Under the pieces are notes generated by a model. It was not told the DNA's origin. It worked only from the letters and a program-made list of their open reading frames with translations, and made no database searches. The translations under genes and the position numbers were made by a program. Of a stretch of DNA of 64,000 nucleotides, positions 44,889 to 56,054 are shown in pieces (positions within the stretch are counted from its first letter, which is position 1; each line of letters begins with the position of its first letter). The stretch covers positions 25,898,501-25,962,500 of the forward strand of contig OY754470.1 of assembly GCA_963575645.1 (NCBI GenBank), read 5' to 3'. The stretch comes from Xanthostigma xanthostigma. Its lineage: Eukaryota; Arthropoda; Insecta; Raphidioptera; Raphidiidae.

Positions 44889-46123
44889 AGGTACCCATTC
44901 ACGCACAGTCGGCCGGCAGTCCGGAACTGCAGATTTCCGGATCTTCAGTTAAAAGTACCCATTCACGCACAGTCGGCCGGCAGTTCGGAACTGCAGATTT
45001 GATCTGCAGTTAAAGTTTCACAATACACACACAGTTTGCCGGCAGGTCTACGCCTGCAGTCTATTTAAAACAACGTGAAACTGACGTGTATGGTGCGCGG
45101 ACTGCAGTCCGATTCTTCAGTCCCGAACTTCAAACTAGTTTGAAAATTTCATAGATCGTCAGTTTTCAACATGGCAAATCCAAGCAGCAGAACGTCATTT
45201 TTAGCGGAATTTATTAGTGTATTTGCCATAAGGCACTTATGGCGGGACCTGGGGTTCAGACTGAAATTTCTCGACGTTTCATAGCCTCCTAAGGAGTTTG
45301 GCACCATTTTTGGAAAAGTCTATTTATATAAGTATAGAGTTAATCGATTTAAACGAAATTTGGTCCACATATGGGAATCCATCACCGCACGAAGTCTATT
45401 TAAAATGTGCCTAATCGGGCCATGTTAAGGGTGGTATTTAGGGGTTGAAAAAAGTTTTCAGGCCCAAAAATACCGAAAAAATCTCGGAATCGTTTCAAAT
45501 TTTAAAATTTAAGCTTTTAGTAATTATTAAAATGTGCTGTTAAATTTTTAATAAAATCGGCCCGACAGAACCGGACTTACAAATTTTTTGAAAACACTAT
45601 AGTTTATTAAAATGGATTTACATACTGAAGGGCGTATATAATTTCGTACAGATATTGAATTGATATTAATATTGAAATTAAGTAAAAAAATGTTGTTTTA
45701 AGAGGTGTGTTGAGGGGTAATTTTTTTATTTTGCCCAAAAACATAGTTAATTTCATATAATAGAGCCACATTGCCTATAAAAGCAAATAGGAAAATTAAA
45801 AGTAAAGCTTATTCAAATTATTGTTCTTTTTTTTCGTTCTTGTAATAAAAGAATTACAAGAACTGCGGCTAATTGTTGGTTTTTAGCGTTGTTATTCAAC
45901 ATGTTTTTGCCACTGTGAACGTCCGGGAACTGACAAACTCTTGTCAGATATGTACGTGAATGGTGAAATTTGCGATCGCCGGCAGTCCAAAAACTGTCAG
46001 TCCAAAACTGAAGATCTCATCGTTTAGATAAACTGAATCGTGTATGGCGCACGACAGTTTAGATCTTCAGTTTAGATCGTACAGTCCTGAGACTGCCGGC
46101 CGACTGTGCGTGAATGGGTACCT
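44889..46123. mobile_element. PIF/Harbinger element, internally deleted
   Basis: 1,235 bp, TTA on both sides (44,886-44,888; 46,124-46,126), ends AGGTACCCATTCACGCACAG and its inverse. The left terminal block (GTACCCATTCACGCACAGTC...CTGCAGATTT) is repeated once more at 44,956-45,010, and CTGCAG/CTTCAG motifs are scattered subterminally. It contains only a remnant of the MADF gene. Confidence 0.88.
45171..45284 (+). pseudogene. MADF-protein start, truncated
   Basis: MANPSSRTSFLAEFISVFAI then RHLWRDLG: the first helix and aromatic LW of a MADF domain (compare FLLEFIELYRQHDCLW in the complete element). After about 26 residues the similarity ends at unrelated sequence and a TAG. It shows this element once carried the same two-gene plan. 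Confidence 0.65.
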
Positions 46124-46599
46124 TTATTAGTTAGTTGCAGCGCGTACGTACGAATGGATGACAAGCAACTGTGTGATATAAATTGTTCAGTTTCGGTACA
46201 GCAAGACCGAGGTATCTGCTAAGATAGAAGATAAATGAGCCGTGCAAGCCATTGAGTGCAATTATATAAATCTGGTTCTACATAAATAGCTTCTGTGTTG
46301 TAAATAATCGTGTGAATATAGTTAATAGACAAGTGCGAATAAGTGTACTAGATAAACTTCGGTGTGTTTGTGTGTTTTAAATATTTTGTGTACATAATCA
46401 GGACTTTATATTCTTCTGTTACTTAGTCTTCTATTTTATTACTTAGAATTTATTAGTTTTGTTTCTGTTAACGTTATTATTACTGTTAAGTTAAAGAAGT
46501 ACTTTTTTCGTTTGTGTGTTTAACTGTTTTGTTAAACGTTTATTATTGTAAACAAATAATTTCCACCACGGACTAGAACAGTTTTGTTACAATATAAAA

Positions 46600-47168
46600 A
46601 AAATTCTATGAAAATGTTCCCGGAAAAATATTTTTCACCCTCAAATAATAGCAATATTTGCTTGCGGTAAGACTTTTTTTAATAACAGATTATAATCTTT
46701 CCCAGAAACAGACATAGTTATCTCGTGAACAGTTTTCTCTGATTGGTTGTTACGCAATCAATCAGATGCTGCTCACGCAGTTTTATTGCTATATCAGTTC
46801 ACGGGATCGACTATAAACATCTTTATGAATTTTTAAATCGAACTTTCAAAAACGCGCGTTTTTTAAAGTTACCATGGGAACATCAACAACTCGAGAATTT
46901 TTTGATTATTATTGATTTGACAGAAGTAGCGTGTAACGTCAAATAAAATATTACTAACAAATGCAAAACCTTTATTCAAACATTATTAAACAATTAATCT
47001 TTAATGACAAATTGCAAATTAATTTCTGTTTTTCTCATTTCCATGACAACGAAAGGTATACTGATGTCACATCACGAATTCAACTATTTTACATTATTAG
47101 TTTTTATTTCCATTTTTTTGTAGTAATAATACCAGCATTTATGATTTCAAAGTGCACCAATAAAAAAA
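46600..47168. other. unassigned AT-rich sequence
   Basis: Two short + frames (67 and 72 codons) without recognisable domains. No repeat boundary. Confidence 0.4.
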
Positions 47169-47173
47169 AAATA

Positions 47174-47312
47174 GCGTAAAGTATTCGTGGATAAAACTGG
47201 TCTTTAAAACACTTGCTCTATTTCGAGCACTCTGGCTGCGCCGTCGTGCTCGAAAAATCACGCGTGTTTTAAAGTCCTTTTTATCCACTTATACTTTAAT
47301 ATACTATTTCGA
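47174..47312. mobile_element. hairpin MITE
   Basis: Imperfect palindrome: AAAGTATTCGTGGATAAAAC...TTTTATCCACTTATACTTT, with TTTAAAACAC/GTGTTTTAAA and TCGAGCAC/GTGCTCGA inside and a GC-rich loop. Same design as 15,310-15,440 and 56,797-56,938 but different sequence. Confidence 0.7.
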
Positions 47313-47319
47313 CTGACGC

Positions 47320-47935
47320 TTCAAAAAAATTAGTTTTCCAAAACCTACTACATATAAATACATAGCATAGTGCATCATTTCAATATAACGGTAGACAAAA
47401 CTGAATTATGTGCATGCGAACAGAGCGGCACACATACATTATTCACGAATACACCCCATGCAACAGTAAATAGTCCATAGGCCAGTCTGACAGGTACACC
47501 ATTTATACGATGAGTATATTGCGATGAGTATCTCCTACGTCTCTATGAGGCCCGTTGAGAGATCCACTGGGGCTCCCTCTCCCCGGAGACATAATTTCTA
47601 CTCGGCCGGATTCACCGCACCGGAAAATTAAAATGGAGCATGCCAAAGTACTAGTACCTACTCCATACAACACATACATGATATTGTAGCGGTATAGCAG
47701 AGCGTTTCGTATTGTAACTTATCGTGTGGCTTTAACACTATTACAAAATATTTTTAGTCGCTTCTTCTGCAATAATATTGCTCAACAAAATTTAAGAGAA
47801 TATCGTTTTGACAAAGAGAATAATCGTATACATTGTACACCATTTAAAAACGTTTTTAAGCGCGTTGAGCATTCGAATACTAAAACAATAAACACTATTA
47901 AGATTAACTAAATCTCAAATTTTAACCCTTTTTTG
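47320..47935. other. unassigned sequence
   Basis: A 61-codon frame at 47,726-47,911 has no recognised domain. Nothing else found. Confidence 0.4.
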
Positions 47936-47937
47936 GG

Positions 47938-48375
47938 AAATAATATATAATAATAATATTAATGCGTTTAACGTCCATTTCTCGACTTTATGTCATAACA
48001 GACGCCATTCGCACCATTACTATTTTTTTTACCACACTTCCCGTTATTTTCTACAATTTTTAAACTTCAACTTATTTACAGCAAAGGGCGAATGAGGGAA
48101 TTTTTAGGAAATTAGGATAAGGTAGGCAAATTTTGAGCATAGGAGTTTGACAGGTAATCGGCCATGGCCTTGAATAAGGAACCATCTTGATATTTATCTG
48201 GAGTTGTTGAGGGAAACCATGGAAAACCTCAATAAGATGGTCGGTATAGGAATTGCCGTTTCTCGACTAGATGCAGTGGGAAAAACTCCCAGCCACATCT
48301 GCCCCGTCGGGATTCGAACCCGGTACCTCCCGAATGCAAGTCTAGTGCTCTCACCACTACGCAACCCCGCTCAGT
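47938..48375 (-). repeat. SINE, tRNA-Ala-type head, full-length
   Basis: On the - strand: tRNA-like head (48,370-48,301), then TGTGGCTGGGAGTTTTTCC, a central domain (TTCCATGGTTTCCCTCAACA, TAAATATCAAGATGGTTCC), a body with GTAATGGTGCGAATGGCGTC, and an ATT-rich tail (CGCATTAATATTATTATT). Two further copies or parts at 62,957-63,470 and 23,735-23,960. Head, central domain and tail of this kind are familiar from SINEs of several insect groups. Confidence 0.8.
48301..48370 (-). repeat. tRNA-Ala-like SINE head
   Basis: GGTTGCGTAGTGGTGAGAGC (A box), CTTGCATTC anticodon region (TGC), and GGGTTCGAATCCC (B box). Acceptor-stem pairing is poor, which together with the attached body argues against a functional tRNA gene. 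Confidence 0.75.
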
Positions 48376-48379
48376 GGGA

Positions 48380-49275
48380 AATAATATATAAAAAATAATG
48401 TTTGACTCTTTAAATATTCAAGTTTAAAATAACTAGCCTCTTTTAAGAGGAATTCTTATTTTAATTTTCAATATATAAAACTACATAGCCACCATAGTTA
48501 TACTATTTGTTCAAAAGTTAATTGACAATATTTTTGGAAATAAAGTTTGAAAATCGCTGCATTATGGTATCGAGATATAAAACGGAACTGCTAAAACAAA
48601 TGGTGGTTAAAGCTTATTGTAATAATAACCTTTAGAATACAGCGACGTACAAAAACTGATCATTTTTTTTTATCTGCAACAAAATAAAGCAGTAATATTA
48701 ATAATAAATGTATGCAATGCAGTTTTATAATTAACTTAAATTCCCACCTTAATTTTCTATAGGTATCTGGCACAGCTACTGTAAAACAAACATCATAAAC
48801 CAACAGGTAAACTGAACGCTTTTTACTTCGGAAATTGGAGTAGACTAGATAGATTTTTTGTTGATACAATCTTTCAGAAGGCAAAGAGAACCCGATAGAA
48901 TTAATAAAAATCTTCAAATATTAACATTTCTTTACATATAATCTTCTTTTTCAAACGTCGTGAGCCACTGTTCAACCTCAGGCCATTCGAAAGTATTCAT
49001 GAAGAAAATTAAAACGAAAAAAACACATTAACTTTTATGAAATATAATGTTACGAAAGTTTACGTCGTACTTCAAGCAAAGTTTTGTGGAAAATTTAGTA
49101 TTCAAATTATTACTGAAAAACTAAATATTTTTATGACAGTAAATAAATGTTTCGAAGACAGCTTGAAAGTAACTCTACAGTGACTTTTATATCGGAATAT
49201 TGACACTTTACTCAACATAACATGGCTAGCAAGCAACCCATCAAAAGTGTTTCAAAAATCTACAATATCACAGGT
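48380..49275. other. unassigned AT-rich sequence
   Basis: No gene or element recognised. Confidence 0.4.
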
Positions 49276-49283
49276 GAAAAACA

Positions 49284-49619
49284 ACTCTCTAAAACTGAAA
49301 TAGTGAAAATGTCACTATTTGAAATAGTGACTTCTGATTCACTTCCAGAATAGTGAATTTAGGTGACATTTAATGGTCACTTATATAATTAGTGAATTTT
49401 TATATTCACCTATATAATTAGTGAATTTTTATATTCATTTACATAATTAGTGAATTTTTATATTCACCTATATAATTAGTGAATTTTTATATTCATTTAC
49501 ATAATTAGTGAATTTTTATATTCACTAATTCATATTGTGAGTATTCACTAATTCTGCATTGGCAAATAGTGAATATACACTTGTAATTAGTGAAAAATAA
49601 CTGATTCATGTTTAGAGAG
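49284..49619. mobile_element. small TIR element with 29-bp repeat core
   Basis: Ends ACTCTCTAAAACTGAA and (inverted) ACTCTCTAAACATGAA. The interior is built from AGTGAA/TTCACT-type motifs and holds the tandem array at 49,382-49,532. Confidence 0.6.
49382..49532. repeat. tandem repeat, period 29 bp, 5 copies
   Basis: ATTAGTGAATTTTTATATTC recurs at 49,388, 49,417, 49,446, 49,475 and 49,504, exactly 29 bp apart. Each unit is a small hairpin (GTGAAT...ATTCAC) and adjacent units alternate CACCTATAT and CATTTACAT. Confidence 0.95.
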
Positions 49620-50260
49620 TATGCTGGGATTGTCAACAAAATTGATTTGACAATGAGTTTAGATTGTGATAATAAACAACATTTTTTATACATGCTGGAA
49701 AAGTCTAATGTATCTAAATGTGAAACTATCCGTCGTGTATAGAACATTAGATCAGTGATGGCGAACCTATCACCCGCGGGTCAGACACTGACCCACGCAG
49801 GTTTTTTAAATGACCCACGTGTTTATTTCTATAAACTCATTTTTTATATTATAAAAGAGAGAACAGTCAAAAATACTAAAAAAAAAGACGGACAAGTGCA
49901 AGTAGAACTCGCGCCCTGAGTGTTTCGTACCGTTATTTCATAAAAATTAAATTTGCCATGTAATGATTCTTTATATAAAATCAGATATTTATGATTTTCG
50001 GATTTTTTTCTTTACTTGTGCTATGCAACCTTCTTTCACGCCAAACAAGATTCTAGGTTAACAGGAAAGATTAAAAGTTTTGATAAGTGAGTCAGTATAA
50101 AAAAAATTAATCAAGTGATTTGCAATTTTGCACTAAAAATATCGTTTCAATCGATCAATTATTATTTATCGGGCAGAATCGATTTAAAATTCCACAATTT
50201 TTTATGGACAATTAATATTCCTCAGAGCGTAGCTGCAGCAACTAAAATCAAATGTTTTGA
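49620..50260. mobile_element. TIR element R, copy 3, interrupted
   Basis: TGGGATTGTCAACAAAATTG at the left and ATCGTTTCAATCGATCAATT to the right match copies at 10.8 and 20.1 kb. At 49,754 it is interrupted directly after CATTAGAT by CAGTGATGGCGAACC, a hAT-type end; the segment to 50,110 also holds the GGACAAGTGCAAGTAGAACT repeat. The far end of the insert is not clear. Confidence 0.6.
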
Positions 50261-50264
50261 TGAC

Positions 50265-51485
50265 ACGGTAAAGTAAATTAATGTTGACAAAATCACAGTA
50301 TTATAAATCTCCATAACAAATATGTTTAGGAATAAGATAGGAGCATTAAGAAAGCTCGAACGTTGTGTTTGTGCAAGCTAGTGCACTGAGTTTGTTTCAC
50401 ATGTCTGTGTTCCCAGGATGGGGGAGGGACTGGTCACTGGGCAGCGAAATGGCCACTCATATTTACCCTACGGCTATCCCCACATACCTACTTATATCAG
50501 ACTCGAGAACTGCAGCTTCTCTTGCTAAATATACACAACTGTACGAGAAAACCACGACTTAAAATCGTTCATTTGTTTTGTATTATTATCATCAGTGCTT
50601 TAAGCGCAGAACTAACAAACTCTATAGGTACCTATAGGGTTTTTACTACAAATTTCAAGGCTATTTATACTTTCAAAGTAGATTCAGTGTTGATTTATAA
50701 TACTGAAATACATTCACTACTTCCAGTTTTAGGGATATGATGAAAATCATGAAAAAACGGAACCCAACAGGATCACTCTCATGACTGTCGATTTGTCACT
50801 CATTTTCTCCGAATCAACTGAACGAAAAAAATAGTTCAAAAACTAAAACCCGAGTACTGAAAAGTATAAAATATTCTCATCAGAGGATAGCCGAGGTCAT
50901 ATGCCATCTACCCTAACAAAACATTACGGTGGAACATCCGTAAATACAAACATACATACATAGACTGCTAAACTCATAACCCTTCCTTTTTGCTTCGCCG
51001 CAGTCGAGTAAAAAAGTTGAAATTGGCACATATACGAGCATTGAGTTAGATGATCCAATCACGAACGTATAGCGTAAATAAACGAATTCCAATTTGGAGG
51101 GTTAATTTTGAGGAGCAAATTACAAAATTAAAAAAAAAATATATTTTTTCCATATGCAAAATGTCATTTTCGTTGTTTGCACTGATTAAACTACATTAAA
51201 ATAAAAATATTAACTTCAAAAATAGTAACCTACGTATCACTTTAAATTCTCTGTTACAATACAATAATTGTCAAAATATGCAACAAATTACCACCTGATA
51301 TTCTAAATCTATATAATAAAAAATTAAGATCTGTACTCAAAAACATTTTACTTAATAAGGTAATTTACAGTTGGGAAGAATACTATAGTATAAATTTTAA
51401 CGAATTTAAAATTTTATAGTACATCTGCAATTTGATATTTTTTTATGAAGCAATCTACGCTGTACTGGCAACATTGAATAAAGAA
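50265..51485. other. unassigned, with dispersed repeat pieces
   Basis: 50,995-51,140 resembles the continuation of the repeat at 310-600. Otherwise no gene. Small + frames at 50,365-50,740 have no recognised domain. Confidence 0.4.
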
Positions 51486-51490
51486 ATACT

Positions 51491-51846
51491 TTATACTAAT
51501 ATATAAAGCTGAAGAGTTTGTTTGGTTGGTTGAACGCGCTAAGTTCAGGAACTACTGGTTCGAATTGAAAAAAAATTTTTTTGTTGGATAGCCCATTTAT
51601 CGAGGAAGGCTATAGGCTATATAATATTACGCTACGACCAATAGGAGCGGAGCATCAATGAAAAATGTTGCTAAATATACCTCAACATTTGTCCGTCCGA
51701 CAAAAACTTTTGAACGGTAACTCCGATCATCATGAAATTTGGACACAACATTCATCTCGATAAACTAAGATGAATGTACGTACTCATGTCCCTCCCTCCT
51801 CCATTCGTTCTTTGACACCCGGGTGAAACCGGGCAGGACCACTAGT
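51491..51846 (+). mobile_element. Helitron-like element (A type), simple form
   Basis: TATACTAATATATAAAGCTG start, GGATAGCCCATTTATCGAGG middle, ACCCGGGTGAAACCGGGC hairpin and final CTAGT. It lacks the tRNA-Lys-like module and so shows the 'empty' state (GTCCGTCCGACAAAAACTTT). Confidence 0.72.
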
Positions 51847-51849
51847 TTA

Positions 51850-52505
51850 TTTATAAAGTATATCACTCCGTGTCTAAATCAGCTTTCAAAAAGGTCAGTG
51901 GCTTTCGGTTCTATAAATTCTCAGCACAGTGGAGCTCTGGTATTGTCTTTCAAGTGTCGTTTGTTGTACGTTTAAATTCAAAAAGTACGATCGTAAAGTC
52001 GGAAGTACTAAATGAATTGTTACCAATACAATATTATGTATAGTCAATTTTAGAAGCAGTATAATGCGTAGTAGTTTCCGGTTTACCTACGTAGATACAT
52101 ACACAGGACGCACGTCGGTTGTCTAACGCCGCGACGCCACGCACGACGTCTCTATTGATCGTGATGGTGCGTACGCTTGAGCCAACCATCACTTTCACTC
52201 AGGGATGAGACAACATTGTCTTCACACCTCATCTTCAACGTGATTCTCGTCAGAAACATCGACTCAATCGTACATATTTAAACCAAAACTTGTTAAGTCC
52301 ATATCTCACTTGTTTTACAGATGAGCTATGATACAAATTTTGGAAGTATTATAAATTGCATAACGACACACAAATAACATTTCGTTTTTTTTTCGAATTT
52401 TGAAAATATCACGACCCCACGAATGTTATAATTATAAACGATATCTACCTAGCTGTCGAGCGTCGACTATAAGTTGGAAACATATCATTTGTAAGAAGGC
52501 GTTAT
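51850..52505. other. unassigned, GC-richer centre
   Basis: 52,105-52,160 is CpG-rich (CTAACGCCGCGACGCCACGC). No exon recognised. Confidence 0.35.
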
Positions 52506-52510
52506 TTCAC

Positions 52511-53250
52511 CTATACTAATATATAAAGCTGAAGAGTTTATTTGTTTGTTTGGTTGAACGCGCTAATCTCAGGAACTACTGGTTCAAATTGAAAATTTGT
52601 TTTTTGTTGGATAGCCTATTTATCGAGGAAGGCTATATAATATCACGCTACGACCAATAGGAGCGGAGCATCAATAAAAAATGTTGCAAAATGTATCTCA
52701 AAAATAGCTTCTATTCAGGTGAAATAGCCGTAACTACATATATCAATATTAGGTCGTCCCGGCTAGGTCAGTCGGTAGAGCATGCGACCATTAATATCAG
52801 GGTCGTGGGTTCGAGCCCCACGTTGAGCGAATATGTTTCTATTTTTTTTCCACATTGCTTTCTTCTAAGGCTTACAATTAAATTTATTTTAATTTTATTT
52901 ATGACTAATTAAAATTAAATAAATCTAATTGATAGCTCATTTGAAAACTGTTATAACTATATATAAAATATTATAAATATTATAACCTATATATAAAAAT
53001 AATTATCCTAGTGTTTTCAATTAAATATTTATTATATTTTATTAATTACAGTAATTATTGATTTGAAAGAAATTTATTACTTAAAAAGGTACTGCTTTTT
53101 ATCGACAAAAACTTTTGAACCATAACTCCGATCATCATGAAATTTGGACACAACATTCATCTCGGTAAACTAAGATGAATGTGCGTACTCATGTCCCTCC
53201 CGTCCCCATTCGTTCTTTACACCCGGGCGAAACCGGACGGGACCGCTAGT
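52511..53250 (+). mobile_element. Helitron-like element (A type) with tRNA-Lys-like module
   Basis: CTATACTAATATATAAAGCT start and GGACGGGACCGCTAGT end as in other A copies. It carries about 400 bp of extra sequence (52,705-53,103) matching the module in 40,207-41,158, including TTGCTTTCTTCTAAGG, ATAAATCTAATT and TACTGCTTTTTATCGACAAA. Confidence 0.75.
52757..52828 (+). repeat. tRNA-Lys-like sequence inside the Helitron
   Basis: TCCCGGCTAGGTCAGTCGGT, AGAGCATGCGACCATTAATA, GGGTTCGAGCCCCACGTTGA: close to animal tRNA-Lys(CTT) over nearly its full length, with good A and B boxes. The anticodon loop reads CATTAAT and two acceptor pairs are lost, so I call it tRNA-derived and not a gene. Confidence 0.8.
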
Positions 53251-53254
53251 GATA

Positions 53255-54635
53255 TAATAAAGCAATGACAGCGTCTAAACATTTTAAATGAGTGTTTTGC
53301 TGGCTCAACCAAAGGTATCACCTAACACCATGTTTATGATATTTTAAATATTGATTCTTTCAAACACTGTTGACTACAACGTACACTATACACTGTAACA
53401 CTAGTCACTTCTGCCATAAGCCGTGTGTCGTATAATACCATGTATGTCAAAGCCGTCAAAGATAGATTTAGTGACTACTTCTAGCATACGACAATGATAG
53501 ATGTTTATTTGTACTAATGTGCTGACGGCAAATGCAGCTCAAAGTCGATCTAACACAGAACGCACATTTTATGATTTTATGACCTGTGAATAGCTGTTAA
53601 ACTTCAGCGTTGATTGTGTCAATAATACACTATTCCCTAACAATAAATATTGGTTAAGTATGGAACATAGATTTAATTCGCTCTAAAAATATGAAGTATA
53701 CCTACTTAAAATTTTGATTGTTGTGCAGCTCATCAGAGCTCATGGAGGAATCGCCACTGTAATACGATGTGTATGGCATATTCTCAATGAAATTTATACT
53801 AGAACGTGTTCGTTAGGTTTACAAAAAGATAGTCAAATTCAGATATCTATCACGGCGTGATCTACACTACGTTCCCCTGTTCAAGAGTCGGAACTGCTAG
53901 TGTTTACACTTTTAATTCGACACTGAAATACCAATATATCTTACACTTTTGTATAACAAACGCAATTGTGTCAAAGGAGGTTAATTTTATATTTATCATT
54001 TCGCAGATATTTTAGTTCCTAACTTACATAGAGTTAAGCTTTAGCAATAGTCGTTGCCGTACTTAAATTTCATAAATTCTAAAGCTGATGTAACAGTGAA
54101 CACATTTATTCTTATCCCTCTAAAGTACCTGCCAAATCTATTCAGCAGATAAGTATTATCTCATAACGCAATAATAAAAAAAAACCGTTAAGGATTTTAG
54201 ACCACATTCAGCCATTTTATTATAAAAATGTTTTATATTCTATTTTATGTTTTACCAAAGTGAATCCCAAGTGTTTAATTAACATCAACAAGAATGTCAA
54301 TTCAATAATAATCTCAGCGTTTTTTTTTAATGTGACAGTTAAACTATCATTTTCTCAAATTAATTGCTCCCAATTTGTCACTAGTATCAAATGAATATTA
54401 ATAAATCACATATATAATACTGAGTACAATAGTGTGACAAAAAAAAATTACCTTTAATTGGTATCCTATAACAAGACTATTTATCATAATGGCGTAAGAG
54501 GTGAGAGCGGAAGAAAGAGAAGAAGTTTATTATATTTGGCCTCGCGCCAGACAGAAAGACATCGATAAACCATTAGCCTCCCTTCAGTACGGCGTTTAAT
54601 TCACTGGCGAGCTCTTATTTGAGTGGGTTTGACCA
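53255..54635. other. unassigned AT-rich sequence
   Basis: No gene, RNA or clear repeat seen. Confidence 0.4.
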
Positions 54636-54639
54636 GATA

Positions 54640-54985
54640 TATACAGAATGTTTTTTTGAAAACTTTGAACGTTTTATTTAAATAAAAAACAAAATTAAAA
54701 ATTTTGAAAAAACCCACGACGGATGTAAACGTTGTAGTTGAAAAAGGAGTAAATAAAATTTTGAAACCCCCGACTAAAACTCGATGATAAAAAATGGGGG
54801 TTCCCATTTAAAAAAACAAAAATCACCCCCTCCCCCTACTAAGTGAAGAGGTGGTGGGGATAGTTATTGTGTCCAAACGATTTCCCCCTCAAAACCCAAC
54901 AACTTTCGTTCGAACTTTTTTTACTCAACCCGTTATTTTTTAAAGAATAACGTCCAAAGTTTTCAAAAGAACACCCGGTATGTAT
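54640..54985. mobile_element. TIR element (GAAAACTTTG ends)
   Basis: ATACAGAATGTTTTTTTGAA...AACTTTGAACG on the left and, inverted, ATACCGGGTGTTCTTTTGAA...AACTTTGGACG on the right. The interior has C-rich and G-rich runs and no coding. A 60-68 codon antisense frame here is incidental. Confidence 0.6.
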
Positions 54986-55079
54986 ACAGGCTGAGGCATC
55001 ACAATCGTTCACAGTTCTTTAAGTCTTTGACTCTGATTAATTCTACTCACCAAAAAAAAAAAAAGAAATAATCATTAAT

Positions 55080-55265
55080 CAGTGGCGGATCCAGGATTAC
55101 GGCAAGGGGGGGGTCTTGAAATGTTTTTACTCCTTTTGCGGAGAATTCATGAAAAACATAAAAAGCTTTTTTTTTTATTGCGCAGTAAGATTTTAATTTG
55201 GGATTTTTGATTCTCTGGAAGGGGGGGGTTTGAACCCGAAAACCCCCCCCGTGGATCCGCCACTG
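55080..55265. mobile_element. non-autonomous hAT element, 186 bp
   Basis: CAGTGGCGGATCCAGG and inverted CAGTGGCGGATCCACG, with identical TCATTAAT octamers on both sides (55,072-55,079 and 55,266-55,273). Inside, G runs (AAGGGGGGGG) on one side and C runs on the other. Textbook short hAT MITE. Confidence 0.93.
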
Positions 55266-55565
55266 TCATTAATTCTAGCACAACAGCGTATCCGCGAACA
55301 TTGTTTACATTAAAAAACTAAATCTGGATGCACGGCAGTGCATCTGCCAAGTCGAGCACCTTTTCTCGAAGCGATTCGGCGTATTTTTGAACTATCGTCA
55401 CTTTCTGTCTGGGTAACATTTTCACTCTGCAATTTTAAGAATATGGTGAGGTTACCAAGCTTATATGTAACATATCAAATGTCAATTCTATTGCCGTGCT
55501 ACTGTAGATTTTATTAATACGCAAAGTTCATTGATTTCGTCACTCACTTCTGATCGTCAATATGT

Positions 55566-56050
55566 TTGGATACTTTTCGTAGTCCTAGGAAGCTGACATT
55601 TGGAATGCTTCACGTGCAAGTAACGATAACATTTAAAAACATGGTGATTGTCTCCCCCCCGACTCCTAAAAATGGGAGGCGCTATAGGTCCGTAGTCAGA
55701 GTGGTCTTTCCAGTAGAAAATTTGGTATGCAGGTTTTGTGCGCAGTTAACGATAAAATAAAAAAAATTGTGATTCCTCAAAATGGAAAGACTTCGATGGG
55801 TTCGTTGTCCTAGATAGCTGAAATTTGGTATGTACGCTGAGTTTCGCGTACAATTAATGAGAAAATTATAAAGTCTGTGATTTTTCCCCTCCAACCTCAC
55901 TAAGTAGGGGGAGCAGATTTCTATGGGTCAAGAGTCCTAGATCGCTGAAATTAGGAATGCATGCTGGGTTTCACCTACAAGTAACGAGAAAACTAAAAAA
56001 ATCTCTTATTTGTCTCCTCCAACCCCTCGAAGAGGGTAGTGTAGATTTCT
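55566..56050. repeat. degenerate tandem repeat, period about 122 bp, 4 copies
   Basis: Landmarks: TCCTAGGAAGCTGACATTTGG (55,582), CCAGTAGAAAATTTGG (55,709), TCCTAGATAGCTGAAATTTG (55,808) and TCCTAGATCGCTGAAATTAG (55,935). Each unit also has AAGTAACGA(G/T)AA-type and C-rich 'CCTCCAACC' parts. Strongly diverged; open frames across it are chance. Confidence 0.65.
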
Positions 56051-56054
56051 ATGG

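Larger units (their letters stand above)
44683..46591 (+). mobile_element. LTR split by a Harbinger relative
   Basis: The right part (46,127-46,591) matches the U5-like part of 29,032-30,286, including TTTGTGTGTTTAACTGTTTT and AATAATTTCCACCACGGACT, ending CAGTTTTGTTACA. The left part (CTGTTGGGACGATAATGTG to GGCAAGTCAGTCAG) aligns to its U3 side, with TATAAAATGC as TATA box. The left boundary is uncertain by tens of bases. Confidence 0.6.

Noticed and set aside
49382-49532. 29-bp periodic repeats, CRISPR-like period
   Set aside because: Units are directly contiguous with no unique spacers, very AT-rich, and lie in a eukaryotic TIR element.
52757-52828. Functional tRNA-Lys gene
   Set aside because: Acceptor pairs lost, altered anticodon loop, and embedded in a Helitron copy that has a relative with the same insert.
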